The notes under the pieces are model-generated. The model was not told the DNA's origin, ran no database searches, and saw only the letters and a list, made by a program, of their open reading frames with translations. The translations under genes were made by a program, and so were the position numbers. From JAIQFL01 sp035501495 (GTDB lineage Bacteria; Acidobacteriota; Terriglobia; Bryobacterales; Bryobacteraceae): a DNA stretch of 64,000 nt. Positions 32,078 to 41,236 of this stretch are shown here, one piece after another (the stretch's first letter is position 1; every line of letters begins with the position of its first letter). The stretch lies in the NCBI GenBank assembly GCA_035501495.1, contig DATJWB010000314.1, forward strand, positions 62,001 through 126,000. Reading direction: 5' to 3'.

Positions 32078-33730
32078 TCAGCGCGTAAATACCGCGTTGC
32101 CGCCCACCACGGTCATCAGGATCTTCATCTGCTCGATGCGCTTAGGATCAGCGGTGAGGATGTCCTCGTCGAGCACCACGAAATCGGCCAGCTTGCCGGG
32201 CTCGATAGAGCCTTTGATCTGCTCGTCGAAGGTGAGGCGCGCGTTTCCGATGGTGGCGATGCGCAGGGCCTCTTCGCGGGTGATCTTCTGGTCGGGCCCG
32301 AGCACGCCGCCGCTGATCGTTCCGCGAGTCACGAAGTGATACATCGTCCAGAGCGGCGGAAACGGCACCACTGGCGCATCGGTGCCTGCGGCGACATCCA
32401 CTCCATGATCGAGATAGGCGCGGACCGGAGTGACTCGCGCTGCGCGCGCCGCGCCCCAGTAGTGAACCAGGCTCGGCCCCGCGAGATAAAGATGATTCTG
32501 CACGGTGACGAAAGCGCCCAGAGCCTTGATGCGGGCGAAATGCTCTTCGCGAGGCAGGAATCCATGCTCGATGGCCCACCGTTTTCCCTGGATCGGCTTC
32601 TCGCGGTTTGCCGCTTCGTATGCCGCGAGGACTTCGTCGATGGCCGCATCGCCTACGGCGTGGGTGCCCACCCGCCACCCGAGACGATTCAGTTCTTTCA
32701 CGATTTCGGTGTATCGCTCCCGCGGCATCAGATTGAGTCCGCGGAATGTCCCGTCCTTCCCGTAGGGCTCCTGGTAAGGCTCTCGCATCCAGCCGCCCTC
32801 GAAGCCTCCATCCACAATCAGCTTCATGCCGCCGATCTTCAGCCACTCGTCGCCTTCGTCCGGCCGGACGCCCGAGTTTTCGAGGAAGGCACGCACCTTG
32901 GCGGCGTCCGGATTGGGAGGCGCGGAGAGCAGCGCGGTGATGCGCATGGTCAGCAGGCCGCGGCGCTTCATTTCCTGGAACAAGTGGTATTGATCCAAGC
33001 TGATTCCCGGCTGGCGTATACTGGTGAGCCCGGCCGCATGAAGCTTGCGGAACTGCCGGCTCCAGGATTCGATCTGCTGATCGGGCGTCAATCGGTTTTG
33101 GGGCAGCGCCACCAGCGTGCGGGCGCGGTCGATGAGCTCGCCATTGGGTTCACCATCAGGATAGCGGCTGATCTGGCCGCCCTCGGGAGAAGCGGTGGCC
33201 TTTTCGATGTGCCATTTCGCGAGGGCCGCGGAATTCAGGATGAACTCGTGGCCGCCGCGAACCAGCACCACCGGATTCTCCGGCGATACCGGATCCAGAT
33301 CGCGGCGCAGCGGGAGTCGCTGTTCCTTGAGCTGCGCCTCGTGCCAGTCGCTGTTCGAGACGATCACGTCTCCCGGCTTCGAGTGCTGGACGCGTTCGCG
33401 AATTCTGGCGTAGACGTCGGCAAGCGATCGGGTATCCGAGAGATCGACGCCCGGTCCGCCGCCCGCGCCGTGAAGGTGACTGTCCTCGAGTCCCGGAACG
33501 ACGGTTTTGCCGTGCAGATCGACGACGCGCGTCGCGGTACCGGCGAGCCTGCGAATGTCCTCATTCTTTCCGACGGCAGTGAAACGGCCGCCGCGGATCG
33601 CAATCGCCTCGGCAGTCGAGAACCGCGGATCGACGGTGATGATCTTGCCGTTCCAGTAGACGGCGTCGGTAGCTTGCGCGGCCGCCACCCCGCCGAGGAG
33701 CGCGAAGAGCGAGAGGATCGTGGTTTGCAT
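32078..33730 (-). CDS. Secreted amidohydrolase (YtcJ-like)
   Basis: The protein has about 550 aa from ATG 33730, which opens a signal peptide (QTTILSLFALLGGVAAAQA). Metal-binding motifs of the amidohydrolase superfamily are present: PGLEDSHLHG, the His in GTHAVGDAAIDEV, AIEHGFLPREEHF, and a C-terminal AAGTDAPVVPF with the conserved Asp. The family hydrolyses amides or related bonds, and substrates of YtcJ-like proteins are mostly unknown. An ATG at 33757 would add nine residues before the signal peptide. It lies 77 nt after the aldolase gene and may be co-transcribed with it. Confidence 0.88.
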   Translation of the reverse strand: MQTTILSLFALLGGVAAAQATDAVYWNGKIITVDPRFSTAEAIAIRGGRFTAVGKNEDIRRLAGTATRVVDLHGKTVVPGLEDSHLHGAGGGPGVDLSDTRSLADVYARIRERVQHSKPGDVIVSNSDWHEAQLKEQRLPLRRDLDPVSPENPVVLVRGGHEFILNSAALAKWHIEKATASPEGGQISRYPDGEPNGELIDRARTLVALPQNRLTPDQQIESWSRQFRKLHAAGLTSIRQPGISLDQYHLFQEMKRRGLLTMRITALLSAPPNPDAAKVRAFLENSGVRPDEGDEWLKIGGMKLIVDGGFEGGWMREPYQEPYGKDGTFRGLNLMPRERYTEIVKELNRLGWRVGTHAVGDAAIDEVLAAYEAANREKPIQGKRWAIEHGFLPREEHFARIKALGAFVTVQNHLYLAGPSLVHYWGAARAARVTPVRAYLDHGVDVAAGTDAPVVPFPPLWTMYHFVTRGTISGGVLGPDQKITREEALRIATIGNARLTFDEQIKGSIEPGKLADFVVLDEDILTADPKRIEQMKILMTVVGGNAVFTR

Positions 33731-33807
33731 TTGGAGGTCGGGTGAAATCCTTCTCATGGTACCGCTCACTGGTTCCTCGGGCGCTGATGAAGTGTCCGCG
33801 ACGCGCG

Positions 33808-34458
33808 TCACAAATGTCCGCGGGCCTGATTGACGATGTGGACCAGACGAACTGCCAGTTCGTGGATGCGGTGCGGCTGGCGGAGTTCGATCGCTTTTCG
33901 CGGCACCAGGTGCGCGCCTACTCCGACCGCGGCGGCACCCGCGGTGAAGAACTCGGCGGCGTTCTGCTGATTCACGCCTCCCGAGGCGATTAGCGGAATC
34001 TGCGGGAACGGGCCTTTGAGGGCCTTGATGTATGGAGCCCCGCCGAGTTGCGAGACGGGAAAGATTTTGACGAAGTCCACGCCGGCCTTCCACGCCATCA
34101 TCACCTCGGTCGGGGTGAGCGCACCAGGGAAAACCACAACGTTCTCGCGTACGGCGAACTCCACGGTCTTCAGATCGAGGCCCGTGATGGTCAGGAAGCT
34201 CGCGCCTGCGTCGATGCAGCGTCGCGCGACATCGGTGTCCCAGACCGTGCCCGCCCCGACGATCAGCTCCGGCCGCCGCTTCGCAAGGTAGGAGATTACG
34301 TCGAGGGCGCCGGGCACCGTCATGGTGACTTCCAGGATGGGGATGCCGCCGCCGGCGACGGACTCCGCGGCGAACAAGGCATCATCGGTGGCCGAGACCC
34401 GGATCGCGGGAATAATTCCGATCTCCTGTATGCGCGCGCGCACCTGTTCGCGGTTCAT
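33808..34458 (-). CDS. eda: KDPG/KHG aldolase
   Basis: The 216-aa class I aldolase cleaves 2-keto-3-deoxy-6-phosphogluconate (Entner-Doudoroff) and/or 4-hydroxy-2-oxoglutarate. It has the conserved Glu in GGGIPILEVTMTVPGAL, GAGTVWD, and the Schiff-base Lys in GVDFVKIFPVSQLGG, then LIASGGVN. Size is normal. It lies 15 nt after the RND-A transporter gene on the same strand, so it may be read from the efflux operon. No other Entner-Doudoroff gene is adjacent. Which of the two substrates is used cannot be told. Confidence 0.92.
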   Translation of the reverse strand: MNREQVRARIQEIGIIPAIRVSATDDALFAAESVAGGGIPILEVTMTVPGALDVISYLAKRRPELIVGAGTVWDTDVARRCIDAGASFLTITGLDLKTVEFAVRENVVVFPGALTPTEVMMAWKAGVDFVKIFPVSQLGGAPYIKALKGPFPQIPLIASGGVNQQNAAEFFTAGAAAVGVGAHLVPRKAIELRQPHRIHELAVRLVHIVNQARGHL

Positions 34459-34473
34459 CGTCTGGCCACGCCA

Positions 34474-37400
34474 TTATTCCTGTTCATCGAATTCCAGTTC
34501 GGGAGCCGGCAGCACGTCGTCGGAACCGGCGATCCACACATAAAGGGTCGGCAGAAGGAAGATGTTGGCGATCATGGCGACCATCAGGCCGCCTACGATC
34601 ACGATCGCGAAGGGCCGCTGGGAATCGGACCCGATGCCGCGCGAGAGGGCCGCTGGCAGGAGTCCGAGGGTCGCCACCAGCGTGGTCATCATGATAGGAC
34701 GGAGGCGCAAGACCGCGCCTTCCACCGCGGCGTCCACCACCGAATGGCCTCGCGCGCGGAGCTGGTTGATGTATTCCAACATGATGACGCCGGTCTGCAC
34801 GCACACTCCGAAGAGCGCCAGGAAGCCCACGCCCGATGAGACGCTGAAGTGGGTACCGGTGATCAGCAGCGCCAGGAGACCGCCGAGCGGCGCCATCGCG
34901 ATATTCGCGAGCATCAGGGTGGCCCACTTGAACGAATGGAACATCGTGTACAGGATGATGTAGATGACCAGGATCGTGATGGGCAGCACGATCATGAGGC
35001 GCTTCTGCGAGCGCTTCTGGCTGGCGTACTCGCCGGCCCAGTCGATCCAGTAGCCGGTGGGCAGCTTCACCTGCTGCTCGACCTTGCGCATGGCCTCTTC
35101 CACGGTGCTGCCGAGGTCGCGCCCGCGAACGCTGTATTTGATGGCGACGTACCGGGAATTCGACTCCCGGTAGATCTGCGACGCGCCGTCCTTCACCTGC
35201 ACGTTGCAGAGCTGCGCCAGCGAGACGCGCTCTCCGGAAGGAGCCACCAGGCGGATTTTCTCGATGGCCTCCCGGGTGTCGCGGAATCGCGGGAGGTAGC
35301 GCAGCACGAGGTCATAGCGCTGCTCGTTTTGCAGGACCTGGCTGAGCGCGCCGCCTCCAACCGCGGTCTGGATCGCGTCCTGCACGTCGGCGACGTTGAT
35401 CTGGTAGCGGGCGGCCTTGGCGCGGTCCACTTCGAGATTCAGGTTGGGCTGGCCGACCACGCGAAACAGGCCGAGGTCCTGAATGCCCTGGATCTTGCGC
35501 ATCACACCGACGATCTGATCGCCCTTTTCCTCGAGGAGCCGCAAGTCGCCGCCGTAAACTTTGATGGCCAGTTCACCTTTGACGCCGCTGACGGCTTCCT
35601 CCATGTTGTCCGCGATGGGCTGTGAGAAATTCCAGATGACGCCGGGGATCTTTTCCAACTGGTAGTTCATGGCGGCGATCAGATCTTCCTTGTCTTCGTG
35701 GAAGATGGGGCGCCACTGGTCCTTGGGCTTCAGATCGACGAAGTACTCGGTATTGAAGAAGCCGGTGGTGTCCGTGCCGTCGTCGGGGCGGCCCACCTGG
35801 CTGGTGACCACGGTGACTTCGGGGAACGCGGCAAGAATGGGGCGCACCTGGTTGGCGAGGCGGACGCCTTCGGTGGGGCCGGTGCTGGGCGCGAGCGTGC
35901 CGCGCACCCAGATGGCGCCTTCGTCGAGGTGGGGGAGAAACTCCGAGCCGATCAGCCCGCTGGAGAGAAGCCAGGCGGCCACCGTGACGCTGCCGATGGC
36001 GCCGCCGACAATGATCCAGCGGTGGTTCACGGAAAAGCGGACCATGCCGCGGTAGCGCGCGGTCATGAAGACCATCAGCGGGTTGTGCCACTCGCGCATG
36101 CCTTCGCGGAAGAGGAAGCTCGAAAGCACCGGCGCCAGCACCATCGAGAAGACCAGAGCGCCGGCGAGCGCAAACGCGACGGTCCACGCCATCGGCTTGA
36201 ACAGCCGCCCTTCCACTGCCTGCAGGGTGAAGATCGGCAGGTACGCCGTGATGATGATGCCGATGGCGTAGAACACCGGGCGCTGCACTTCGTGCGCCGC
36301 TTCGCGGATGCGGACCATGGCCGGCTTGCTGACATCCTGACGGCCCATGTGGCGGACAATATTCTCCACCATCACCACCGCGCCATCCACCACCATGCCG
36401 AAATCCAGCGCGCCGAGCGAGAGCAGGTTGGCGGGGATGTGGCGGAGGTCGAGGCAGATGGAGGCGAACAGCAGAGCGAATGGAATGGTGAGCGCCACTA
36501 CCAGCGCGCCGCGCAGATTCCCGAGGAACATGAACAGAATGATGGCCACCAGGATGATGCCCTCGGTGAGGTTGTGCAGGACGGTGTGGGTGGTGTAGTG
36601 CACCAGGTCGCTGCGATCGAGGAACGGCACGATTTTGACGCCTGGAGGAAGCAGGTGGTCGTTGAGCTCCTTCACCTTGGCGTGGATGCCTTCGAGCGCG
36701 GAGTCGGAATTGGCGCCCTTGCGCAGCAGGACGATGCCTTCCACCACATCGTCGTTATCGATGACGCGGCCATCGGAGCGGTGGATGGTCTTGCCGTTCT
36801 GCCCCAGGCGGATCTTCGGACCTTGCGCCACCACGGCGATATCCTTGACGCGCAGGGCCGTTCCATTGGCCGTTTTGATGACGGTGTTTTCGATATCTTG
36901 AACCGTGCTGACCAGGCCAATGGCCCGGACGTTGACCTGCTGCAGCCCTTCTTCGATGAAGCTGCCCCCGGCATTCACGTTGTTGTTGGTGAGCTGCTGC
37001 TCCACCTGGCCGATGTTGAGGCCGTACGCGATCAGCTTGTCGGGATCGAGCCGGATCTGGTATTCCCGCGTGACTCCGCCCAGGCTTGAAACATCGACGA
37101 CGTTCTCCACGGACTTGAATTGCTTCTCGAGCGTCCAGTCCTCGATGGTCTTCAGGTCCATCACGTCGTACTGCGGGTTGGTGCTCTTCAAGGTGTAGAA
37201 GAAAATCTGCCCGACGGGGCTCCAGTCGGTGCCGATCTGCGGCTGCAGATTCTGCGGCAGGTTCACCTGCGTGAGCCGCTCGAGCACTTTCTGGCGGTTC
37301 CAGTCGTTTTCGGACTCGTCGTCGAAGATCAGCATCAGGCTGGAGAGGCCGAAGATCGAGACGGAGCGCAGGTGCGACAGGTGGGGTAGCCCGTTCATCA

Positions 37401-37614
37401 CGATTTCGATGGGGATCGTGACCTGCTGTTCAACTTCTTCGGCGGCGCGTCCCGGCCACTGCGTAATGATCTGAACGTAGTTGTTGGCGACGTCCGGATA
37501 AGCTTCGATGGGGAGCGCTTCGAACGAGATGACACCCCAGACGGTGAGGAGGATGGCGATCACCACCACCAGGAACCGGTTGTTCAGAGCAAAATCGACG
37601 AGGCCTCGAATCAT
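34474..37614 (-). CDS. czcA: RND-A: CzcA-type heavy-metal efflux pump
   Basis: The 1046-aa inner-membrane RND pump is driven by protons and exports across both membranes with its HlyD and TolC partners. It starts with an N-terminal helix (NRFLVVVIAILLTVWGVISF). It has the periplasmic porter parts (AYPDVANNYVQIITQWPGRA), the TM4 relay motif LDFGMVVDGAVVMVEN with both Asp and the Glu as in CzcA, and the second half (SGVGFLALFGVCVQTGVIML). It belongs to the heavy-metal RND branch by sequence, but the ion is not known. It lies 7 nt after HlyD-A. RND-B at 43057 is a close paralogue. Confidence 0.92.
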   Translation of the reverse strand: MIRGLVDFALNNRFLVVVIAILLTVWGVISFEALPIEAYPDVANNYVQIITQWPGRAAEEVEQQVTIPIEIVMNGLPHLSHLRSVSIFGLSSLMLIFDDESENDWNRQKVLERLTQVNLPQNLQPQIGTDWSPVGQIFFYTLKSTNPQYDVMDLKTIEDWTLEKQFKSVENVVDVSSLGGVTREYQIRLDPDKLIAYGLNIGQVEQQLTNNNVNAGGSFIEEGLQQVNVRAIGLVSTVQDIENTVIKTANGTALRVKDIAVVAQGPKIRLGQNGKTIHRSDGRVIDNDDVVEGIVLLRKGANSDSALEGIHAKVKELNDHLLPPGVKIVPFLDRSDLVHYTTHTVLHNLTEGIILVAIILFMFLGNLRGALVVALTIPFALLFASICLDLRHIPANLLSLGALDFGMVVDGAVVMVENIVRHMGRQDVSKPAMVRIREAAHEVQRPVFYAIGIIITAYLPIFTLQAVEGRLFKPMAWTVAFALAGALVFSMVLAPVLSSFLFREGMREWHNPLMVFMTARYRGMVRFSVNHRWIIVGGAIGSVTVAAWLLSSGLIGSEFLPHLDEGAIWVRGTLAPSTGPTEGVRLANQVRPILAAFPEVTVVTSQVGRPDDGTDTTGFFNTEYFVDLKPKDQWRPIFHEDKEDLIAAMNYQLEKIPGVIWNFSQPIADNMEEAVSGVKGELAIKVYGGDLRLLEEKGDQIVGVMRKIQGIQDLGLFRVVGQPNLNLEVDRAKAARYQINVADVQDAIQTAVGGGALSQVLQNEQRYDLVLRYLPRFRDTREAIEKIRLVAPSGERVSLAQLCNVQVKDGASQIYRESNSRYVAIKYSVRGRDLGSTVEEAMRKVEQQVKLPTGYWIDWAGEYASQKRSQKRLMIVLPITILVIYIILYTMFHSFKWATLMLANIAMAPLGGLLALLITGTHFSVSSGVGFLALFGVCVQTGVIMLEYINQLRARGHSVVDAAVEGAVLRLRPIMMTTLVATLGLLPAALSRGIGSDSQRPFAIVIVGGLMVAMIANIFLLPTLYVWIAGSDDVLPAPELEFDEQE

Positions 37615-37621
37615 GGGCGGA

Positions 37622-38872
37622 TCATTGTTCCACGGTGCTTTGCAGGACCAGGGCGTTCTGCACCACGCGCTGTCCCGGCTTGAGGCCCGAACGGATCTCC
37701 TGCATTTTGCCGGGGAGCATGTCGCCGCCCACTACCTCGACGCGCTGAAACTGCCCGCTGTCGGCCGGCGTGTAGACCCAGTCGCGATCGTGCAGATGGA
37801 GGATCGCGGACGCCGGGACCATCGCGCGGGCTTCTTTCTTCGGTCCATGGAATGTAGCCCGAACGAACATTCCCAGCCGCGCAAAGCCGGGATTCTCGAC
37901 CTCCAGCCGGACTTTGGCCGTGCGCAGATTGGGATCGAGGATGGGGCCGATGTTGCTGACGCGCGCGCGGAGCACCTTGTCCGGGTAGGCCGCGAAGTGG
38001 ATGTCGGCGTACTCGCCGATCTGCGCGAAGGGAAGGTCGTTCTCGTAAACGTCGCAGACGATCCACACGTGCGAGAGGTCGGAGATGGTGAAGGCATTGG
38101 GAGAAGCCAGGCCTTGGGTGCCCGACGCCGCCGTGACCTGCTGATCGGTGATGACGCCGGAAACAGGGGCCACCACATCGATGATTGCGGTGGGATGGTC
38201 TTTATCGGCGCCCAGAACCCGCAGCTTCTCGGCTGTGGTCTCCACCGTGACTTTAGCCTTCTCTTCGGTATCCTGAGCGACTTCGAGGTCTTTCTGCGCC
38301 ACCGCGCCTTTGTCGTAGAGCAGCTTCGCGCGCTCCAGTTGTGCGCGGGAGAGGATCTCGTCTGCAACCGCCTGGCGGTAGTCGGAAAACGCGCCGGAGA
38401 TATCGGCGCTTTGCACGCGCATCAAAACCTGGCCCTTGGTGACGGTGTCGCCGAGGCGCGCGCGAATCTCGAGCACGCGGCCCGAGGCAATCGAGATGAC
38501 CGGGACATTGCGGGAGACATCGGCGCTGACGGTCCCGGTGACGTTGAGCTCGGGAGCGGAGTCGTGCTCCTCTGCGGTGGCCAGAGGGAACTGGTCGGGG
38601 CGATCGACTTTGACGAGGTCGGCGTTGCCTTCGCGCTCCACGGTAGCGGCCGGCGGCGCGCCGAGAGCGGGGTCACTCGCTCCCTTGGCTCCGCACCCGA
38701 TCAAGAAAAGGAGAAAAGCAGCAATGCAGGCGACGGCGAAAAGTGTGGCGCTGTGGCGCAGGCACTCATGCCGACGCTGTTCGCCGCCGGCAGCAACCAT
38801 GTCCACAACCAAAAAGCGTCCCGATGAGTCGGGACGCGGCAGGCAGGAGTGCCTGCGCCACAGCGAGTTCAT
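37622..38872 (-). CDS. HlyD-A: periplasmic adaptor of RND-A with repeat-derived N-terminus
   Basis: This is a membrane-fusion adaptor that links the RND pump to TolC. The ATG at 38872 overlaps the TolC-A stop (ATGA). The 416-aa product begins MNS, and then about 39 codons come from an in-frame copy of the palindromic repeat (WRRHSCLPRPDSSGRF ... RRHECLRH). A lipoprotein-type signal follows (LFAVACIAAFLLFLIGC, lipobox LIGC). The adaptor body follows with the lipoyl/barrel parts (SGRVLEIRARLGDTVTKGQV, APVSGVITDQQVTAASG). An ATG inside the repeat at 38800 would give a shorter N-region rich in Arg and may be the true start. The paralogue at 46185 has a normal signal and no insert. Confidence 0.88.
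   Translation of the reverse strand: MNSLWRRHSCLPRPDSSGRFLVVDMVAAGGEQRRHECLRHSATLFAVACIAAFLLFLIGCGAKGASDPALGAPPAATVEREGNADLVKVDRPDQFPLATAEEHDSAPELNVTGTVSADVSRNVPVISIASGRVLEIRARLGDTVTKGQVLMRVQSADISGAFSDYRQAVADEILSRAQLERAKLLYDKGAVAQKDLEVAQDTEEKAKVTVETTAEKLRVLGADKDHPTAIIDVVAPVSGVITDQQVTAASGTQGLASPNAFTISDLSHVWIVCDVYENDLPFAQIGEYADIHFAAYPDKVLRARVSNIGPILDPNLRTAKVRLEVENPGFARLGMFVRATFHGPKKEARAMVPASAILHLHDRDWVYTPADSGQFQRVEVVGGDMLPGKMQEIRSGLKPGQRVVQNALVLQSTVEQ
38749..38865. mobile_element. Palindromic repeat element, copy 2 (in HlyD-A)
   Basis: This is a 117-bp element with perfect 19-bp terminal inverted repeats CGCTGTGGCGCAGGCACTC (38749-38767 and, inverted, 38847-38865). The right arm has both hairpins: GCAGGCA/TGCCTGC with loop CTCC and GCGTCCCGA/TCGGGACGC with loop CTCA, followed by TTTTTGG in minus-strand direction. 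Its length is divisible by three and it keeps the HlyD-A reading frame open. Confidence 0.85.
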
Positions 38873-40104
38873 GGGATTACCTCTTGGCCTACCGCCAGAT
38901 TCAATTGGCTGGCGGCGTTCAGGTAGGCGCCTACTAAATTCAGGTAGTTGGTTTGCACCGTGCGGTAGTCGTTCTGCGCGTTCAGGAACTCCAGCAGCGA
39001 CGATCCCCCGTGCTGGTAGGCGAAGGAGACCGTCTCGCGGACCTTGGCTGCCAGATCGAGGTACTTGGCCTTGTAGGGCCGGAGCAGTTCGCGGTTGCTG
39101 TTCAACATCGCCCAAGCCGAGTCCACGTCGCTGTAGACCTGCGCCTGTGTAGCTTCCTGCAGGCGGTGGTTGCGGTTGATGTCCAGGCGGGTGCGCGCCT
39201 TCTCGCCTTGATTCCGGTCGAACAGCCGGATCGGGATGCTTACGCTGAAGCCGATGTAAGCGGGGATGGGCGGATTGCGGCCTACGTCCACGCCGAAGGT
39301 CGGGTCGGTGGATCCGTTGGCGATTGCCAGGCGGTAGTCGGTCTTCGCCTTATCGACTGCTTCCACCGCCGCCTGCAGATCGGGCCGGTTGGCCGCCGCC
39401 ATCTGGCGCAACTCCGGCAGCGTCAGGGTGGTCTCCGAGAAATCGAATCGGCCGGTGATGTCGAATTGCTCCACCGGGGTGCGGCTGTTCAGCAGCATCA
39501 GGAGTTGAATCTTGGCGGTCCGCACATTGGTCTCGGCGGTCTGGATGTCGGATTCGTACTGCACGCGCTGCAGCTCGAGGCGGTCGTAATCCACCTGCGC
39601 GATATCGCCGGCTTTCAAACGGTCCCGATTCACACCAAGGACCCGATCGTAGTAAGCTAGGTTCTCCCGGGCCAGCGCCAGAATGGCTTTGGCCTGGAGT
39701 GCCTGTACGAACCCGTTGCGGAGATTGAAGAGCAGATTGCGCTCCTGGTCGGCGAGCTGCGATACGGCGATCCCGGTGGCCTTGCGGGCGCTCTCCAGAC
39801 GCAACTCGCGCTTGTGCTGTCGCTCGTGCAGGTAGTTCGCGGAGAACAGCGGCAGCGCAAAGCCGAAAGGGCGATAGGGATTGCCATTGAACGGCTGAAT
39901 CTGGTCGAGCGAGCTGTTGAAATCCGGATTGGGGCGCAGAAACGCGGTAATCTCCTGAGTCTTCGCTTCATCGATGCCGATTCGCCCCGCGCGCAACGTG
40001 GGGTTGGTGGCCTCGAATTGCTCCTTGATCTGCTGCCAGGTGAAGGTGTTCTGTGCGAGCATTCTGGTCGCCAGCATCCCCACGATCAGGATCGAGCGGC
40101 GCAT
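38869..40104 (-). CDS. TolC-A: outer-membrane efflux protein
   Basis: The protein has 411 aa from ATG 40104 (MRRSILIVGMLATRMLAQ, signal peptide). It is a helical TolC/CusC-type trimeric outer-membrane channel with two internal repeats, e.g. LADQERNLLFNLRNGFVQAL and AWAMLNSNRELLRPYKAKYL. It is first in operon A, and its stop codon overlaps the HlyD-A start. An in-frame ATG further upstream (40161) would precede the signal peptide by 19 residues and is less likely. It is highly similar over its length to TolC-B at 47577. Confidence 0.9.
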   Translation of the reverse strand: MRRSILIVGMLATRMLAQNTFTWQQIKEQFEATNPTLRAGRIGIDEAKTQEITAFLRPNPDFNSSLDQIQPFNGNPYRPFGFALPLFSANYLHERQHKRELRLESARKATGIAVSQLADQERNLLFNLRNGFVQALQAKAILALARENLAYYDRVLGVNRDRLKAGDIAQVDYDRLELQRVQYESDIQTAETNVRTAKIQLLMLLNSRTPVEQFDITGRFDFSETTLTLPELRQMAAANRPDLQAAVEAVDKAKTDYRLAIANGSTDPTFGVDVGRNPPIPAYIGFSVSIPIRLFDRNQGEKARTRLDINRNHRLQEATQAQVYSDVDSAWAMLNSNRELLRPYKAKYLDLAAKVRETVSFAYQHGGSSLLEFLNAQNDYRTVQTNYLNLVGAYLNAASQLNLAVGQEVIP

Positions 40105-40488
40105 ACGCCTCCACGGGAGCCACGCTGAAACGTCCGCGAGGACGCCGATGTCACCATCCACATAGACCCGGGAGGAAGCGGCTCAACCTCATACTCGCGA
40201 CTGTAGCTCAGGTCTGGAAGGTGAGGCCATCTATCTTGTCTCCAAGCCGTTTTGTCATTCGATTATCGTTTGGGCAAAGCCAACGTGACGGCGTGGGCGG
40301 TTTCACGGCTCGATTGGGTAGGTAATCTTTTGGTTAGGGGAACGTGTCTTTTGGGCGAGGGTATTGGCGGGGGCGGCGTTTGATCTTACCATCCTCAACA
40401 TGGCGGTACGGGAGAACGAGAGGTGCCGGGCGGATGCCTGGTTGGGACGAGACACCGGGGGTGGTTGGTGGGGATGCCGGCTAGCGTA
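40105..40488. other. Divergent intergenic region, operon A / response regulator A
   Basis: This 384-nt region separates the divergent TolC-A and response-regulator genes and must hold both promoters and probably regulator sites. I could not pick convincing -35/-10 pairs. It shows no gene and no member of the palindromic repeat family. Confidence 0.4.
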
Positions 40489-41190
40489 ATGAATCAGCCA
40501 TTGGAGGCCCGCCGCACCCGGCTGGCACTGCTTGACGATCACGGACTGTTCCGCGAAAGCCTCGGGCATCTGCTGGCTTCGGAGCCGGATTTCGAGGTCG
40601 TAGGTCAATGTTCCAGATCCGCGGAAGCCCTGGAGCTTCTGGAATCTACACCGATCGACCTGGTGTTGCTGGAGCTGAGCATCGGAAGCGAACGCTGCGA
40701 AGAGTTCATCGCGGCGGCACGCGAGTCGGGCTACCCGGGGAAATTCCTGCTGGTCACCGCGGGAGTCGATCCGGCGCGCTCGGCGGCGGCGTTGAAATTG
40801 GGCGCGTCCGGAATCTTCCTCAAATCCAATTCCTCCAGCCGGTTGGTGCAAGCAATCCGCATGGTGGCGAGCGGAGAGGCCTGGGTAGATCCGCGAGTAA
40901 TCCAACTCATAGCCGATCGATATCCCCAGCATGAGGACCAAAGGCTCGGCAGCCTGACCAAACGGGAGCAAGTGGTACTCAAGGGCGTGCTGGACGGCTT
41001 TACCAACAAGAAGATCGGCTGCCAGGTGGGCGTCTCGGAATCGGCCATCAAGGCGACCCTGCAACAGTTGTTCGACAAGGCCGGCGTGCGGACCCGTTCT
41101 CAACTGGTGCGAGCTGTATTGGATGGGACACTGGCGGCAGCTCGAGTGGACCCGGAAACCGTGCCCCTGCACGGCCAATCCGGCAGATAA
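40489..41190 (+). CDS. NarL/FixJ-type response regulator with Glu at the phospho-site
   Basis: The protein has 233 aa from ATG 40489, with a CheY-like receiver followed by a LuxR-type helix-turn-helix (LTKREQVVLKGVLDGFTNKK). The acidic pair (LALLDDH) and the later Thr and Lys sites (LLVTAG, IFLKSN) are kept. The phospho-acceptor position is Glu62 (LVLLELSIG), where the paralogue at 50455 has Asp56 (IALIDFDLG). A Glu here often mimics phosphorylation, so the protein may be active without a kinase. It is divergent from the TolC-A operon and probably controls it. ATG 40474 is an alternative start. Confidence 0.88.
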   Translation: MNQPLEARRTRLALLDDHGLFRESLGHLLASEPDFEVVGQCSRSAEALELLESTPIDLVLLELSIGSERCEEFIAAARESGYPGKFLLVTAGVDPARSAAALKLGASGIFLKSNSSSRLVQAIRMVASGEAWVDPRVIQLIADRYPQHEDQRLGSLTKREQVVLKGVLDGFTNKKIGCQVGVSESAIKATLQQLFDKAGVRTRSQLVRAVLDGTLAAARVDPETVPLHGQSGR

Positions 41191-41236
41191 TCTTTCGATT
41201 GTGTGATCGTAAACACTTGTTAAGCCTCTGTGGCGC

